Shown: piece by piece, positions 22,844 to 30,481 of the stretch
Numbering within the stretch: position 1 is the first letter of the stretch
How the letters are laid out: every line of letters begins with the position of its first letter
Origin: an uncultured Flavobacteriales bacterium
GTDB taxonomy: Bacteria; Bacteroidota; Bacteroidia; Flavobacteriales; JBLHRE01
Reading direction: 5' to 3'
Assembly (NCBI GenBank): GCA_937139155.1
Contig: CAKZPI010000040.1
Location: 1 to 36,698, forward strand
Length of the DNA: 36,698 nucleotides
Translations under genes and position numbers: made by a program
Notes under the pieces: model-generated
Databases searched by the model: none
Told to the model about the DNA's origin: nothing
What the model saw: the letters and a program-made list of their open reading frames with translations, nothing else

Positions 22844-24016
22844 TCATCCATTTATATCACTATAGCACGCGATGCTTAAAGCGATAACTCCCACGGTCAT
22901 GGCGGGAATTAGGTGGAGCGTATAGTTTCCAAAAGAATTACATAAAATTGCCACAAAACAACCAAAAACAGCGGCGTCCTTATTTCTCATTTTAAAGATT
23001 TTCCATACCGCAGGGGTGATTAAAAGAACCCCCAAAAGCCCAAAGGTCATAATGAACCAGATCCCCTCATTATGCGGGTGGCCCCATGGTGGTTTATAAT
23101 CAGAGGTGATCACGGGACCTGAAATACCCCAAAAGCCGGTGCCATGTCCTATTAACCACGTCCTTAAATCCATTAGCCTGTCCCTATACTGCCAGATTTC
23201 CCCCCATACCTTGAACCGGCTTTGATCATCCCAAAAGGGGTGGCTCTTATATATGACAAGCCCTCCCATCCCGGTTAAAAGCCAATAAATAACAGCAAGC
23301 AAAGCGCCAATTTCCACCCACATTTCCTTGATATGCTTCCAATATTTGAAAATAAAAACAGCCACCAGAGAAAAAAGTGCCGCCCCAATTGCCATAAGAC
23401 TTGTGGTGGTAAAAACCGCCCATAGCATCAAAGGAAGGGCAAGCCACCGCCACCATTTGCCTGTACAAAAAGGGACGCACACGGCGATACACGCCCCACT
23501 GTGGGCCGTTTGCATCATGACTCCCACCGGTTCCCCTAACCCGACTTTCCACTTCATAGGGATCCCTGTGATCCATGAAAAGGTGTTCACCAATAGGTCA
23601 TGGTACTGGTAGCCATTCATTTGCATGGCCATGATACCCGCCTGAATAACTCCGGACATCCAGATACAGGTTTTTAATTTCTCAATGTCGGCTTTTTCCA
23701 TGGTCCGGACAATGTGGAGAAGCAAGGCTGTTCCTGCCCCGATCCCCATGGTGACCATGTTGGACTTTGCATGATAACCCCAAAAAGTGAGAAAAAAGGA
23801 ATGAGTCATAAGACCCACCCCGGCAAGTATAAGTTGCCAAGGTGGGTAACTGGCTTTTTGTCTTGGTCGGATCAAAATTAGAAAAAGTGCGACAAAAAAA
23901 GCAAACCCGAGATTTTGGCCGAAAGCTAGGTCAATTTTAAACCAGGATCCCGGAATCAATTGCATTCTAACGTAAAGAGGCAGGAGTATCACCCCTGCCC
24001 CTATAAAATAGATCAT
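22844..24016 (-). CDS. O-antigen ligase/polymerase-like (Wzy/WaaL) membrane protein
   Basis: This is a 390-residue protein with about ten membrane segments. Between the late segments a soluble loop carries SRFKVWGEIWQ (267-275), LIGHGTGFWG (288-297) and GHPHNEGIWFIMTFGLLG (312-329). That order, Arg-Trp helix, GxGxGxF and H-N before a membrane helix, is the pattern of the Wzy_C/WaaL family that joins or extends lipopolysaccharide sugars in the periplasm. A very strong GGGAGGGG site precedes the ATG. It is embedded in the head operon between the decoration-like and small head genes, which is odd for an envelope enzyme. Receptor masking is a possible role. Confidence 0.72.
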   Translation of the reverse strand: MIYFIGAGVILLPLYVRMQLIPGSWFKIDLAFGQNLGFAFFVALFLILIRPRQKASYPPWQLILAGVGLMTHSFFLTFWGYHAKSNMVTMGIGAGTALLLHIVRTMEKADIEKLKTCIWMSGVIQAGIMAMQMNGYQYHDLLVNTFSWITGIPMKWKVGLGEPVGVMMQTAHSGACIAVCVPFCTGKWWRWLALPLMLWAVFTTTSLMAIGAALFSLVAVFIFKYWKHIKEMWVEIGALLAVIYWLLTGMGGLVIYKSHPFWDDQSRFKVWGEIWQYRDRLMDLRTWLIGHGTGFWGISGPVITSDYKPPWGHPHNEGIWFIMTFGLLGVLLITPAVWKIFKMRNKDAAVFGCFVAILCNSFGNYTLHLIPAMTVGVIALSIACYSDING

Positions 24017-24041
24017 TTCCCCTCCCTTTACGGGGTGACAA

Positions 24042-24599
24042 TTATCTTAGGTCGATAATCGCCGGTAGGTGATCCGTTGCGGTCGCGCTTTCTAGCCAAA
24101 TACCAACAGGCCAGTATCCCGTTCCCGCCGTTTGGTTATTATCACCTGCCGCCATTCCGGCCTCATCACCAGAGAGGAAAATTCTCTCCCCTTCGGTGGC
24201 AAGCTCCGTCCCGGCACCCGCTGCGGTAAACCGTAGCGTGGCGATATACCCACTGACAAGGCATAACCCAAATTCACCTGAAGCAATTTCCTGATCGGCA
24301 ACACAGGCCACATGGCCCCCCTCATTTGCCGAGGTAACAACTTCAATGAATTGACGGTCACCAGCTTTAGTCAGGTCGTAACTCAAAAGAGTTCCCACCT
24401 CGATTGTACTGGTGTGGTTACTTTTTACCCTAATGCGACATTTCTCTATGATTCGGGTGTTTCCAAGCACGTCGTCCGCATTTGAATCACCGTTGGGAAG
24501 ACAAACCATCGCATGGGAATCAAGCGCCCCAAGCCCGAAAGCAAGGAACGCCATAATCCCAAGGAGTGTTTTGAACTTATTTTGTTTTAACCAATTCAT
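24042..24599 (-). CDS. Decoration-like protein with Sec signal peptide
   Basis: This is a 185-residue protein. A basic start (NWLKQNKFK), hydrophobic core (TLLGIMAFLAFGLGA) and SHA-M site near residue 30 make a convincing signal peptide. The mature part (VGTLLSYDLTKAGDRQFIEV, VSGYIATLRFTAAGAG, AGTGYWPVGIWLESA) resembles the DUF2190-type beta fold of capsid decoration proteins. Four cysteines remain, enough for two disulphides. It sits directly after the major capsid gene, where decoration proteins normally lie. The signal peptide is unexpected for a cytoplasmically assembled capsid part. Confidence 0.65.
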   Translation of the reverse strand: MNWLKQNKFKTLLGIMAFLAFGLGALDSHAMVCLPNGDSNADDVLGNTRIIEKCRIRVKSNHTSTIEVGTLLSYDLTKAGDRQFIEVVTSANEGGHVACVADQEIASGEFGLCLVSGYIATLRFTAAGAGTELATEGERIFLSGDEAGMAAGDNNQTAGTGYWPVGIWLESATATDHLPAIIDLR

Positions 24600-24626
24600 T
24601 TTAAAATTCTCCTATAGGCTCAAAGA

Positions 24627-25601
24627 TTAAAGACTTGATTCAGAAGAATCTGCAAAAAGTCCATGTCGTTCCCGCCTTGTGGCGACAATCGCACCCGAAT
24701 AATGAAGTCTTTCAAGCATTGCGTCAGTGTCCTCAAGATTGGAAATCCGCACCCTTCGGAATTCGTTTCCTTTAAGAATAGCAAGTCTATAATACTCCTC
24801 ATTGAGCATTACAACCTTGTTAGCCGGGGCATTGTCATCCACAATCATGGCGGCCTTGTTAAATACCGGAGTATTTGGAAAACCGAGTTTCGCGGAGGCG
24901 GCATCAGAGGCAACCCTTTGAAAAGGCTGGTACTGATTCCAGATTTGAGAAAACCCGCCGGATCTTACAACCAAAAGGGTAGGCTGCTCATCCCCGTCAG
25001 AACAATCACGGTAAACCGTTTCAAGTCTGGTAAGGGTTGGGGTCCGGTTGGTTCCACTGTTGGAACTAATCGAAGGCTTCCAGGTGGAAACATCTCCCGA
25101 ATTAAACCCGCCGTAATTAGTGGTGGCATGGTTTGTATCCAAAAGGGCCAAAATCCCTGGCCATTGTTTCGTAGTAAGAAGCCCGGTTGCGCCGGTTCCA
25201 TCAGAGAAAGCGGAAAGAGTTAGAATCTTTCTCATCCGAAGTTCCATGATTTTCATCTTGGTTTTAATGAAATCCACCATCTGGGTTGGTCCAGGTCCCA
25301 ACTCTGAAAGGTCGGGGTGACTGATTTTCATTGGAACATAAAAACGTTTCCATTCGAAAACCGCACTGGTGGTTTCATCAGTTGGAGTTTGGGTGAGGGT
25401 TTCATTTTTGTCATACGCCCCACCGGCTCCGGCATCGGTATTGATTATGGTTACCTGGCATTTGTTACCAGTTTTGGTCATCTTAAATCCGGGTCGGGAT
25501 AGTCTCGCCCAAAAAAGATGCTTTTTATAAACGTTGTCCACAGCGACCGGCCAAAAAGCATTGACCGCGTGGGCTGTGTTTTCATTGAAAGTAAGTGCCA
25601 T
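24627..25601 (-). CDS. Major capsid protein
   Basis: This is a 324-residue protein. NAFWPVAVDNVYKKHLFWAR at the start, YVPMKISHPDLSELGPGP, then MELRMRKILTLSAFSDGTG and RLETVYRDCSDGDEQPTLLV follow the pattern of capsid proteins of the HK97 fold seen in phages with a separate scaffold. No maturation protease is visible. GGGAGG before the ATG is strong, and the gene follows the scaffold gene at 25625-26800, as expected. Confidence 0.8.
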   Translation of the reverse strand: MALTFNENTAHAVNAFWPVAVDNVYKKHLFWARLSRPGFKMTKTGNKCQVTIINTDAGAGGAYDKNETLTQTPTDETTSAVFEWKRFYVPMKISHPDLSELGPGPTQMVDFIKTKMKIMELRMRKILTLSAFSDGTGATGLLTTKQWPGILALLDTNHATTNYGGFNSGDVSTWKPSISSNSGTNRTPTLTRLETVYRDCSDGDEQPTLLVVRSGGFSQIWNQYQPFQRVASDAASAKLGFPNTPVFNKAAMIVDDNAPANKVVMLNEEYYRLAILKGNEFRRVRISNLEDTDAMLERLHYSGAIVATRRERHGLFADSSESSL

Positions 25602-25624
25602 TTTTAAAAAACCTCCCTAATCCT

Positions 25625-26800
25625 TTAGGTATTGCCCCCAAACTGTTGGAGGAGTTCAAGTTCCGTTCTTTCGTAGTTGCTCATTTCATGGTCGTTTACA
25701 TAGCGACTATTTGAGCTTGACCCAGGGTACCCCGTAGGGGTTTCACTAGGTTTAGTAATCCTTTTCTTACTGTTGGCCTTTGCCATGGATTGAAGTTTGG
25801 CGTTTCGCGCTTGAATACGCGATGCCAGTGCTTTCCCGTATATTCGGGTAAAATGGTTTACGGGATCTCCCCCGTTTTTAAACCAAGCCTCCTTCACTTT
25901 CTCCATGGAAAACCTGAATCTCAGGTCCTTACAAATAGGTGCCCACTCTTCGTTGATTTCATTGGCACCCTTGTCCCATTCATCTGCAAGCGTTTCCGCT
26001 TTCTTATCCTTTTGAATGTCCGCCAACTGTTTTGAAAGGCGCTCTTCGGCCTTTAAGGCGTTTTGATACGCCGGGGTATTTTCATAGGCATGGACTTCCT
26101 CATCCAACGCCAAAAGCTCTTGAAAACTTTGAGGCCAACTGTCTTCTGGTAAGTCTTTTAACCGCATGAAAACAGGGTGAAACCGCTCCCCGAAATTGAT
26201 CATGCTCTGGTTTTCCTCAATCTTTGTTTCAAAATCCTTGGTTAACCTGTCGAATTCGGCGCTTTGTTCACTCTGTTGAGCTTCCCAATTCGCCCTCTCA
26301 TCCTCCGCCTGAATACCTTTTTTTGCATATTGCTGAAGGTCTTCATAACTGAATTCAAACTCATTCCCGTTATCAAGTTTCACAACATGCGGATTACCCT
26401 CTTCGGGTTCCTTGACTTCCTCCCCGGGTTGCTCCCCTGGCTCTTCGCCGGTTAATTTTTTGAGCGCGTCGAGGTTTCGCTGTTCCTCTTCCGTGAGTTC
26501 CTCCCCCTGATTCCCTTCAGAGGTTTCCTTTTTCTCACCAAGGTTACTTTCCTGCGGTTTCTCACCAGGTTTTTCCTGGTTTTCCAAAACGCTCCCCTCC
26601 TGGGTTGCAATGAGCTTTTCATTCCATTGTTTCTGCTCATTTTGCTCCTGTTGATTGAATTGGTCCGTCAATGCTTTATAAGTTTCCTCATAACCATCAT
26701 CGGCGGCTTCATTCATCGGGGACGTTCTTGGAGTGATTCCCGCGTTAGGGTCCGCATTTGCAATTTCTTGCGTAGGCGCACCCGTTTGGTTTGTATCCAT
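25625..26800 (-). CDS. Scaffold protein
   Basis: This is a 391-residue protein, very rich in Glu, Gln and Lys and predicted to be mostly coiled coil. Its acidic low-complexity first half (GEKPQESNLGEKKETSEGNQ) and basic C-terminal region (RITKPSETPTGYPG near the end) are usual for scaffolds that bind capsid subunits through the C-terminus. It immediately precedes the capsid gene and is the first gene of the 14-kb late minus-strand operon. GGAAGGA precedes the ATG. Confidence 0.75.
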   Translation of the reverse strand: MDTNQTGAPTQEIANADPNAGITPRTSPMNEAADDGYEETYKALTDQFNQQEQNEQKQWNEKLIATQEGSVLENQEKPGEKPQESNLGEKKETSEGNQGEELTEEEQRNLDALKKLTGEEPGEQPGEEVKEPEEGNPHVVKLDNGNEFEFSYEDLQQYAKKGIQAEDERANWEAQQSEQSAEFDRLTKDFETKIEENQSMINFGERFHPVFMRLKDLPEDSWPQSFQELLALDEEVHAYENTPAYQNALKAEERLSKQLADIQKDKKAETLADEWDKGANEINEEWAPICKDLRFRFSMEKVKEAWFKNGGDPVNHFTRIYGKALASRIQARNAKLQSMAKANSKKRITKPSETPTGYPGSSSNSRYVNDHEMSNYERTELELLQQFGGNT

Positions 26801-26992
26801 GGTGATTCCTTCCGACCGTCAAATTTTTGGCTGTGAATTACTAGGTGATAAAAAAAAGATTGGTCTAGTTTAGAGATTGGTCTTTCAGCTTACTTAATGC
26901 AAGTAATTTTCTCCAATTCAAGGCGCGAACCGTCATTTTTTTGTCATATGCGCGGGGTTTTATATTAGGATTTATTCAGGAGTGTAAAAAGT
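26801..26992. promoter_or_regulatory. Divergent control region with several repeats
   Basis: This 192-base AT-rich gap separates the late minus-strand operon from the plus-strand phosphoesterase pair. It holds a 10-base direct repeat AGATTGGTCT (26857 and 26874, 17 bases apart), an inverted repeat TTACTT/AAGTAA (26890-26895, 26901-26906), and a near repeat ACCGTCA plus a T run (26815 and 26929). TATATT near 26961 is a possible -10 for the rightward gene. No ORF is seen. Late-gene activation and rightward expression probably start here. Confidence 0.55.
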
Positions 26993-27937
26993 TTGGGAAA
27001 ATATACCCTAAAGGTATGTGGCTATTGCGGTAAGATGCGCCCCGGCAGGGGGAGAGATTTTTGCTCAATACCATGCTCTAACAAGTCACGCGCCCGCGAT
27101 AAACTAAAATTAGCCACCGAACCCTTTAACATGAGTTTTCGGGAGGAATTGGAGCCGGTCGCGCCCCATCTTAACGTGGAGGCAGATATTTGCTTTGTTA
27201 TCGGTGATGCCCACATACCATTCCATAATCGGACATGGTTAAAGCGCCTAATGTTGCTTGGATCCAAACGAAAAGCAGAAAACCCCGATAAAATTATAAA
27301 ACTTGTAATCAACGGGGATCTTTTAAACGCGGATTTCATAGGTCGCCACGGACAAACCCAGGACAATAGCTTTAAGCGCGCACTGAAGGATTGTGCCCAC
27401 CTGATGGATTCCCTCATTTGTGTCTTTGATGAAATCATCTGGACATGCGGAAACCATGAGGACAGATTCGCCCGAGTGATGGACCGCCTCCTGGGGTTTT
27501 CCGAACTTGGAAAAATGGTGAAAAACCGCCAAGTGAATGGGAAATGGGACGATATAAAATTAAGTGGACATAATTTCTCAATCATTAATGACACCTGGAT
27601 GGCTGTCCACCCTCAAAATTACTCAAAGGTGCAAACTCGGGTGGCCACCAACTATGCCAAAAGGTGGAAAATAAACACAATTTGCAACCATGAGCATCAC
27701 CCCTTTGGGTTCGCCCGTACTGAGTGCGGGGATTACTTTGGGGTTATGTGCGGGATGATTTGTGACCCTCGCTTCATGGGATATAAAACAGGGGTTCGAA
27801 ATCTCTTCCCTGAGTGGGAAAATGGATTTGTGGAGCTTGAAAAATATAACAATCAGACCCATTTCACAGGATACGATGATAAAAATACCATCTGGGAAAG
27901 GGTTCTCCAGGGGGTCGAATGGCCTACCACGAAATAG
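26993..27937 (+). CDS. Metallophosphoesterase with N-terminal zinc finger
   Basis: This is a 314-residue protein. C9, C12, C24 and C28 form a small zinc finger. The calcineurin-like phosphoesterase core follows: GDAH (71-74), GD at 108-109, GNHE (153-156), H206 in MAVHPQ and the NHEH pair near 232-235. These bind two metals and hydrolyse phosphoesters; the substrate could be nucleic acid or a nucleotide, the finger favouring nucleic acid. It starts at TTG with AGGAG ten bases upstream; I see no better start. Confidence 0.8.
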   Translation: MGKYTLKVCGYCGKMRPGRGRDFCSIPCSNKSRARDKLKLATEPFNMSFREELEPVAPHLNVEADICFVIGDAHIPFHNRTWLKRLMLLGSKRKAENPDKIIKLVINGDLLNADFIGRHGQTQDNSFKRALKDCAHLMDSLICVFDEIIWTCGNHEDRFARVMDRLLGFSELGKMVKNRQVNGKWDDIKLSGHNFSIINDTWMAVHPQNYSKVQTRVATNYAKRWKINTICNHEHHPFGFARTECGDYFGVMCGMICDPRFMGYKTGVRNLFPEWENGFVELEKYNNQTHFTGYDDKNTIWERVLQGVEWPTTK

Positions 27938-28389
27938 AAATAAGTCCTTACCTTGAATGGATCCGGCCTTACCTTGGAAAGGTGAAAAGCCTCATCCCCC
28001 TTGATACCCTTTTTGCAATCAGGGCAATACGCCCCCGAGAAAATCAGATTCAGCACTTCCACGCTCAACTGACTCAATACAAATGGAAGGAAGGGAAAAA
28101 ATCAGTCTGTTGCTATTCAATGACTATTTATATCAGCTATTTCAAACTTACCCGGTTAAAACCCTTTAAAAGAATTGAAAGGAAGTTTTCCCGGATTGAT
28201 ATCCTGGAAGCACTCGCCCATGAGTTAGCTCACCTTGAGCATTTCCCCCACTCCCCGCAACACAAAAAGCTCGAAAAGAGGATTTGCCACGCTTTCATGA
28301 CTCAACTGGAAAATGAAGGTTATGAATCGGAAGAAATGGAGCTTAAGAGAAAAACGTCAAGATTCTGCCTTTGCCATGATCACAAATGA
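27919..28389 (+). CDS. HExxH metalloprotease-like protein (SprT/M48 type)
   Basis: This is a 156-residue protein. ALAHELAHLEHFPHSPQH holds the zinc motif HELAH (101-105) and later histidines at 108-115 that may supply the third ligand. The layout resembles SprT/WSS1-like minimal proteases, which act on DNA-bound proteins, but cellular relatives are longer. CysCys at 64-65 and a CLCHDH C-terminus could bind another metal. It overlaps the phosphoesterase by 19 bases, so both are one transcription unit. Confidence 0.7.
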   Translation: MAYHEIEISPYLEWIRPYLGKVKSLIPLDTLFAIRAIRPRENQIQHFHAQLTQYKWKEGKKSVCCYSMTIYISYFKLTRLKPFKRIERKFSRIDILEALAHELAHLEHFPHSPQHKKLEKRICHAFMTQLENEGYESEEMELKRKTSRFCLCHDHK

Positions 28390-28406
28390 CGCACCTTTTC
28401 CTTAAA

Positions 28407-28616
28407 TTAATGCACCTTTTCCTCATTAGAGCGGGAAATCTCAATTACAACGCTCCCATTGTTTTCCCTGATCCAGTCTTCCAAATCAAGTTGCCTTTTT
28501 TCTGACTTTTCCTGGGAAAACCTTTGGTCGGCCTGCTCCCTTCGGATACCCAAATAGTACCCGAGGGAAAAAGAAAAGGAAAAAACCGCCAAAATAAGGA
28601 GTATTTGTACGGCCAT
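28407..28616 (-). CDS. Small single-pass membrane protein
   Basis: This is a 69-residue protein. MAVQILLILAVFSFSFSLGY is one membrane segment, followed by a charged helical tail (EKSEKRQLDLEDWIRENNGS). The topology is that of small lysis or superinfection-exclusion proteins, with no clear family. No strong ribosome binding site is visible. It is the last gene of the minus-strand block and nearly touches the convergent protease gene; GCACCTTTTCCT occurs twice there (28391 and 28412). Confidence 0.5.
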   Translation of the reverse strand: MAVQILLILAVFSFSFSLGYYLGIRREQADQRFSQEKSEKRQLDLEDWIRENNGSVVIEISRSNEEKVH

Positions 28617-28636
28617 ATGGAAAGGGTATCACGGAA

Positions 28637-28816
28637 TCAGTCGGCGGACTCGACGTTCCCACCCTGTACCACCGTGTCCCCCTGCGCTACAATCATTCGG
28701 TAGGTGTCCAGAGCGGCGGGGGTTTGCTCATCAGGTTGTAACTCATGGGCCTCCCACACCTGGCCGGAATAAATCAACACTTGGATCGGCTTAGTTGTTT
28801 TGTTTACTATTGCCAT
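28637..28816 (-). CDS. Small hypothetical protein
   Basis: This is a 59-residue protein too short for usual ORF cut-offs. It reads MAIVNKTTKPIQVLIYSGQV, then WEAHELQPDEQTPAALDTYR and ends VVQGGNVESAD. An AAGGAGGATCCAA site before the ATG is excellent, and the gene overlaps the preceding one by 26 bases, so translation is likely. It appears as a small beta protein; no family is recognised. Confidence 0.65.
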   Translation of the reverse strand: MAIVNKTTKPIQVLIYSGQVWEAHELQPDEQTPAALDTYRMIVAQGDTVVQGGNVESAD

Positions 28817-29111
28817 TTGGATCCTCCTTAAATTCTTTTAAAACCTTATCAATTCTCCCATGGGCAGGGCAAGGAATGTAAACATCTTCCTCCCATTGGC
28901 ATTCTGTTCCCCCGTATCCTTCGCATTTTAGGGACACTCGGGCATCCTCAAGGGTTTTTAGTAAAACCTTGATTTTTAATTCCAAAATATTATTCCACTC
29001 CTGGGCCGCTTCCAACAAGTGGACATCAAAATCCCTAATGCCCTCTGTCCGCTTATTCAATAACTCCCTTCTAATCCTCTCTAGCTCTGCCTTAAGTTCG
29101 GTCATGTTCAT
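28791..29111 (-). CDS. Coiled-coil protein with cysteine pair
   Basis: This is a 106-residue protein. ATG 29111 is chosen with GGAAGGA upstream; ATG 29126 lacks one. Helical coiled-coil (MTELKAELERIRRELLNKR) and a short Cys-containing section (LKCEGYGGTECQWEED, IPCPAHG) that may bind zinc. It overlaps the upstream gene by four bases. Unknown function. Confidence 0.6.
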   Translation of the reverse strand: MNMTELKAELERIRRELLNKRTEGIRDFDVHLLEAAQEWNNILELKIKVLLKTLEDARVSLKCEGYGGTECQWEEDVYIPCPAHGRIDKVLKEFKEDPNGNSKQNN

Positions 29112-29455
29112 TCCAAATCCTTCCATCCGGCTGACTTGAGGGCTTTGCGGGCTCTCTTTCCATAATCACAAGATTTATGGTTCATTATTAATTGCCTATT
29201 ATTTCCATGGTATCCTACTGGATAATTTTCACGATCCCCGTAGAACCTAACTGCCTCCCTCACCTCCCCCAGTCCGAGTTTCTCTGGATCAGTGCGGAGA
29301 GTTTCGGAGAAAAGATCCCATGCCTCCAAAAAAGCCCTTCTCTTCCGCCTGTTCTCTCTTCCTTTTGTCTTTTCACCACCATCATCAAAAAAAATATCTG
29401 GATAAAGTATATATGCCTTTTTTCTTACCCAGTCCGGTATCTCTTTTTTAGTCAT
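29108..29455 (-). CDS. Hypothetical basic protein
   Basis: This is a 115-residue protein I do not recognise. It has charged helices (REAVRFYGDRENYPVGYHG) and a basic C-terminus (GKRARKALKSAGWKDLE). AAGAAGGA precedes the ATG. It is first in a small cluster after the AT-rich gap at 29456-29571, so the promoter may lie there. Confidence 0.6.
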   Translation of the reverse strand: MTKKEIPDWVRKKAYILYPDIFFDDGGEKTKGRENRRKRRAFLEAWDLFSETLRTDPEKLGLGEVREAVRFYGDRENYPVGYHGNNRQLIMNHKSCDYGKRARKALKSAGWKDLE

Positions 29456-29517
29456 CGCAATCCTTCTTTAGTAGTTTCGCCATTCTATCTTTTTCCAAAC
29501 CATTTATATTAATTTTG

Positions 29518-29567
29518 ATACATGAAATTTTAATAAAAAATCATGTATGAAGTTCTTAATTTTTAGG
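29518..29567. promoter_or_regulatory. AT-rich gap with inverted repeat; copy of the tRNA 5' flank
   Basis: ATACATGA (29518-29525) and TCATGTAT (29541-29548) form an 8-base inverted repeat. Bases 29542-29567 on the minus strand match 36554-36579 on the plus strand, next to the tRNA-like gene, at 24 of 26 positions. The gap may carry a promoter or protein site for the gene at 29108-29455. Confidence 0.55.
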
Positions 29568-29571
29568 AAGA

Positions 29572-29745
29572 TCATTCAAATTTCCCATTTGGGAGTCGCA
29601 TTTCAACCTCAGGAGACTCCTTGTTTGTTTCAAACCACTGCGCAATGTGCTCTGCCAATGGAATTAGTTCCTCTGGATGCCTTTCCTCATACCAAACATA
29701 GGTAGACAAAAATCCTGCCAACTCTTGTATTTTCTCTTCAGTCAT
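29572..29745 (-). CDS. Small acidic protein
   Basis: This is a 57-residue protein below usual ORF cut-offs. It reads MTEEKIQELAGFLSTYVWYE, then HPEELIPLAEHIAQWFETNK. AGAGG lies before the ATG. It is acidic and helical. The HPEE...AEW pattern is faintly like the product of the next gene upstream (29782-29913). Unknown function. Confidence 0.55.
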   Translation of the reverse strand: MTEEKIQELAGFLSTYVWYEERHPEELIPLAEHIAQWFETNKESPEVEMRLPNGKFE

Positions 29746-29781
29746 TTCAAAACCTCTTCCACACGTTAGATAAAAACCCCA

Positions 29782-29913
29782 TCAGCTCTGACTTAGGAAA
29801 CCGCATCCCCTCACCGCCATCCATCTCTCATACCACCGCATGAATTCCATTCCATTATCTTGGGTCCACTCTGCAATCTCTTCCAACTCTGGGTGCCACA
29901 ATGCTTGGGTCAT
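29782..29913 (-). CDS. Very small protein behind a repeat array
   Basis: This is a 43-residue protein starting MTQALWHPELEEIAEWTQDN. GGAGGAGAA before ATG 29913 is a very strong site; the longer frame running into the repeat array (Val-Trp repeats) is not likely to be translated. Acidic, Trp-rich. The hexamer array lies immediately 5' of its ribosome binding site, in the leader. Confidence 0.5.
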   Translation of the reverse strand: MTQALWHPELEEIAEWTQDNGMEFMRWYERWMAVRGCGFLSQS

Positions 29914-29933
29914 TTCTCCTCCAGTTCTGCTTA

Positions 29934-30065
29934 AGACCCAGACCCAGACCCAGACCCAGACCAAGACACAAACCTAGACCAAGACCAAGACCTAGACCTA
30001 GACCAAGCCCCAGACTTAGACCCAGACCTAGACCAAGACCTAGACCTAGACCTAGACCTAGACCA
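29934..30065. repeat. Hexanucleotide array, 22 units of AGACCN type
   Basis: Twenty-two consecutive 6-base units fill 132 bases. Most read AGACCT, AGACCC or AGACCA on the plus strand, with a few single-base variants (AGACAC, AAACCT, AGCCCC, AGACTT). The array lies in the leader of the 29782-29913 gene. On the minus strand it is preceded by a TGA stop followed at once by CCCATGG. It is too regular and short in period for a CRISPR. Confidence 0.95.
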
Positions 30066-30082
30066 GTATTTTAACCCATGGG

Positions 30083-30340
30083 TCACTTCAAAACCCCATA
30101 GCTTTCAATAGCTGATTTAAGCACGTAAAGATTTCCGGGGAGTTTTTGAACATCCGAATAATCCTTTTTGTCCCATGCTCCGGTGTCATAAACTATGGAT
30201 GGGTCCTCTAAAAGAGCGTCAGAATCATTCACTCCTATAAGTTTTCCAGTATAAAAATACCTACAACAAATCAGGGTTACTTTCTCCCCAAGTAATTTCT
30301 CCATTCCTTCATTCTCATCAATCTCAACTAGCTTTTTCAT
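30083..30340 (-). CDS. Small LSm/SH3-like beta-barrel protein
   Basis: This is an 85-residue protein. LLGEKVTLICCRYFYTGKLI, then GVNDSDALLED and LYVLKSAIESYG look like a small open beta barrel of the Sm/SH3 kind, a common phage family with no set role. AAAAGGAGAAATGGC precedes the ATG. Both flanking gaps contain hexamer arrays: its own leader holds the 30375-30464 array. Confidence 0.6.
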   Translation of the reverse strand: MKKLVEIDENEGMEKLLGEKVTLICCRYFYTGKLIGVNDSDALLEDPSIVYDTGAWDKKDYSDVQKLPGNLYVLKSAIESYGVLK

Positions 30341-30374
30341 GCCATTTCTCCTTTTAAGTTTTGATTAATTAAAT

Positions 30375-30464
30375 ACTCCCACTCCAACTCCCACTCATAC
30401 TCCCACTCATACTCCAACTCCCACTCCTACTCCAACTCCAACTCCAACTCCCACTCCTGCTCCA
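30375..30464. repeat. Hexanucleotide array, 15 units of ACTCCN type
   Basis: Fifteen 6-base units (ACTCCC, ACTCCA, ACTCAT, ACTCCT, one GCTCCA) fill 90 bases. The unit differs from that of the 29934-30065 array, but the setting is the same: minus-strand stop TGA followed by CCCATGG, a short spacer, the array, then the ribosome binding site of the next gene. Confidence 0.95.
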
Positions 30465-30481
30465 AAATTTCATTCCATGGG

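Noticed and set aside
27022..27594. 190-codon antisense frame opposite the phosphoesterase
   Set aside because: The sense frame has full family motifs; the antisense frame has no recognisable motif and no neighbour logic.
28391..28423. GCACCTTTTCCT repeated twice at the convergent junction
   Set aside because: Only 12 bases and two copies, with no stem; too little to call a site, so it is only mentioned in a gene entry.
29782..29964. Longer protein starting with Val-Trp repeats inside the hexamer array
   Set aside because: The strong ribosome binding site lies after the array, in front of the ATG at 29913, and the repeat peptide is only a reading of the array.
29934..30464. Repeat arrays as CRISPR arrays
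   Set aside because: The period is six bases with no spacers, and no cas genes are present. They are simple tandem arrays.
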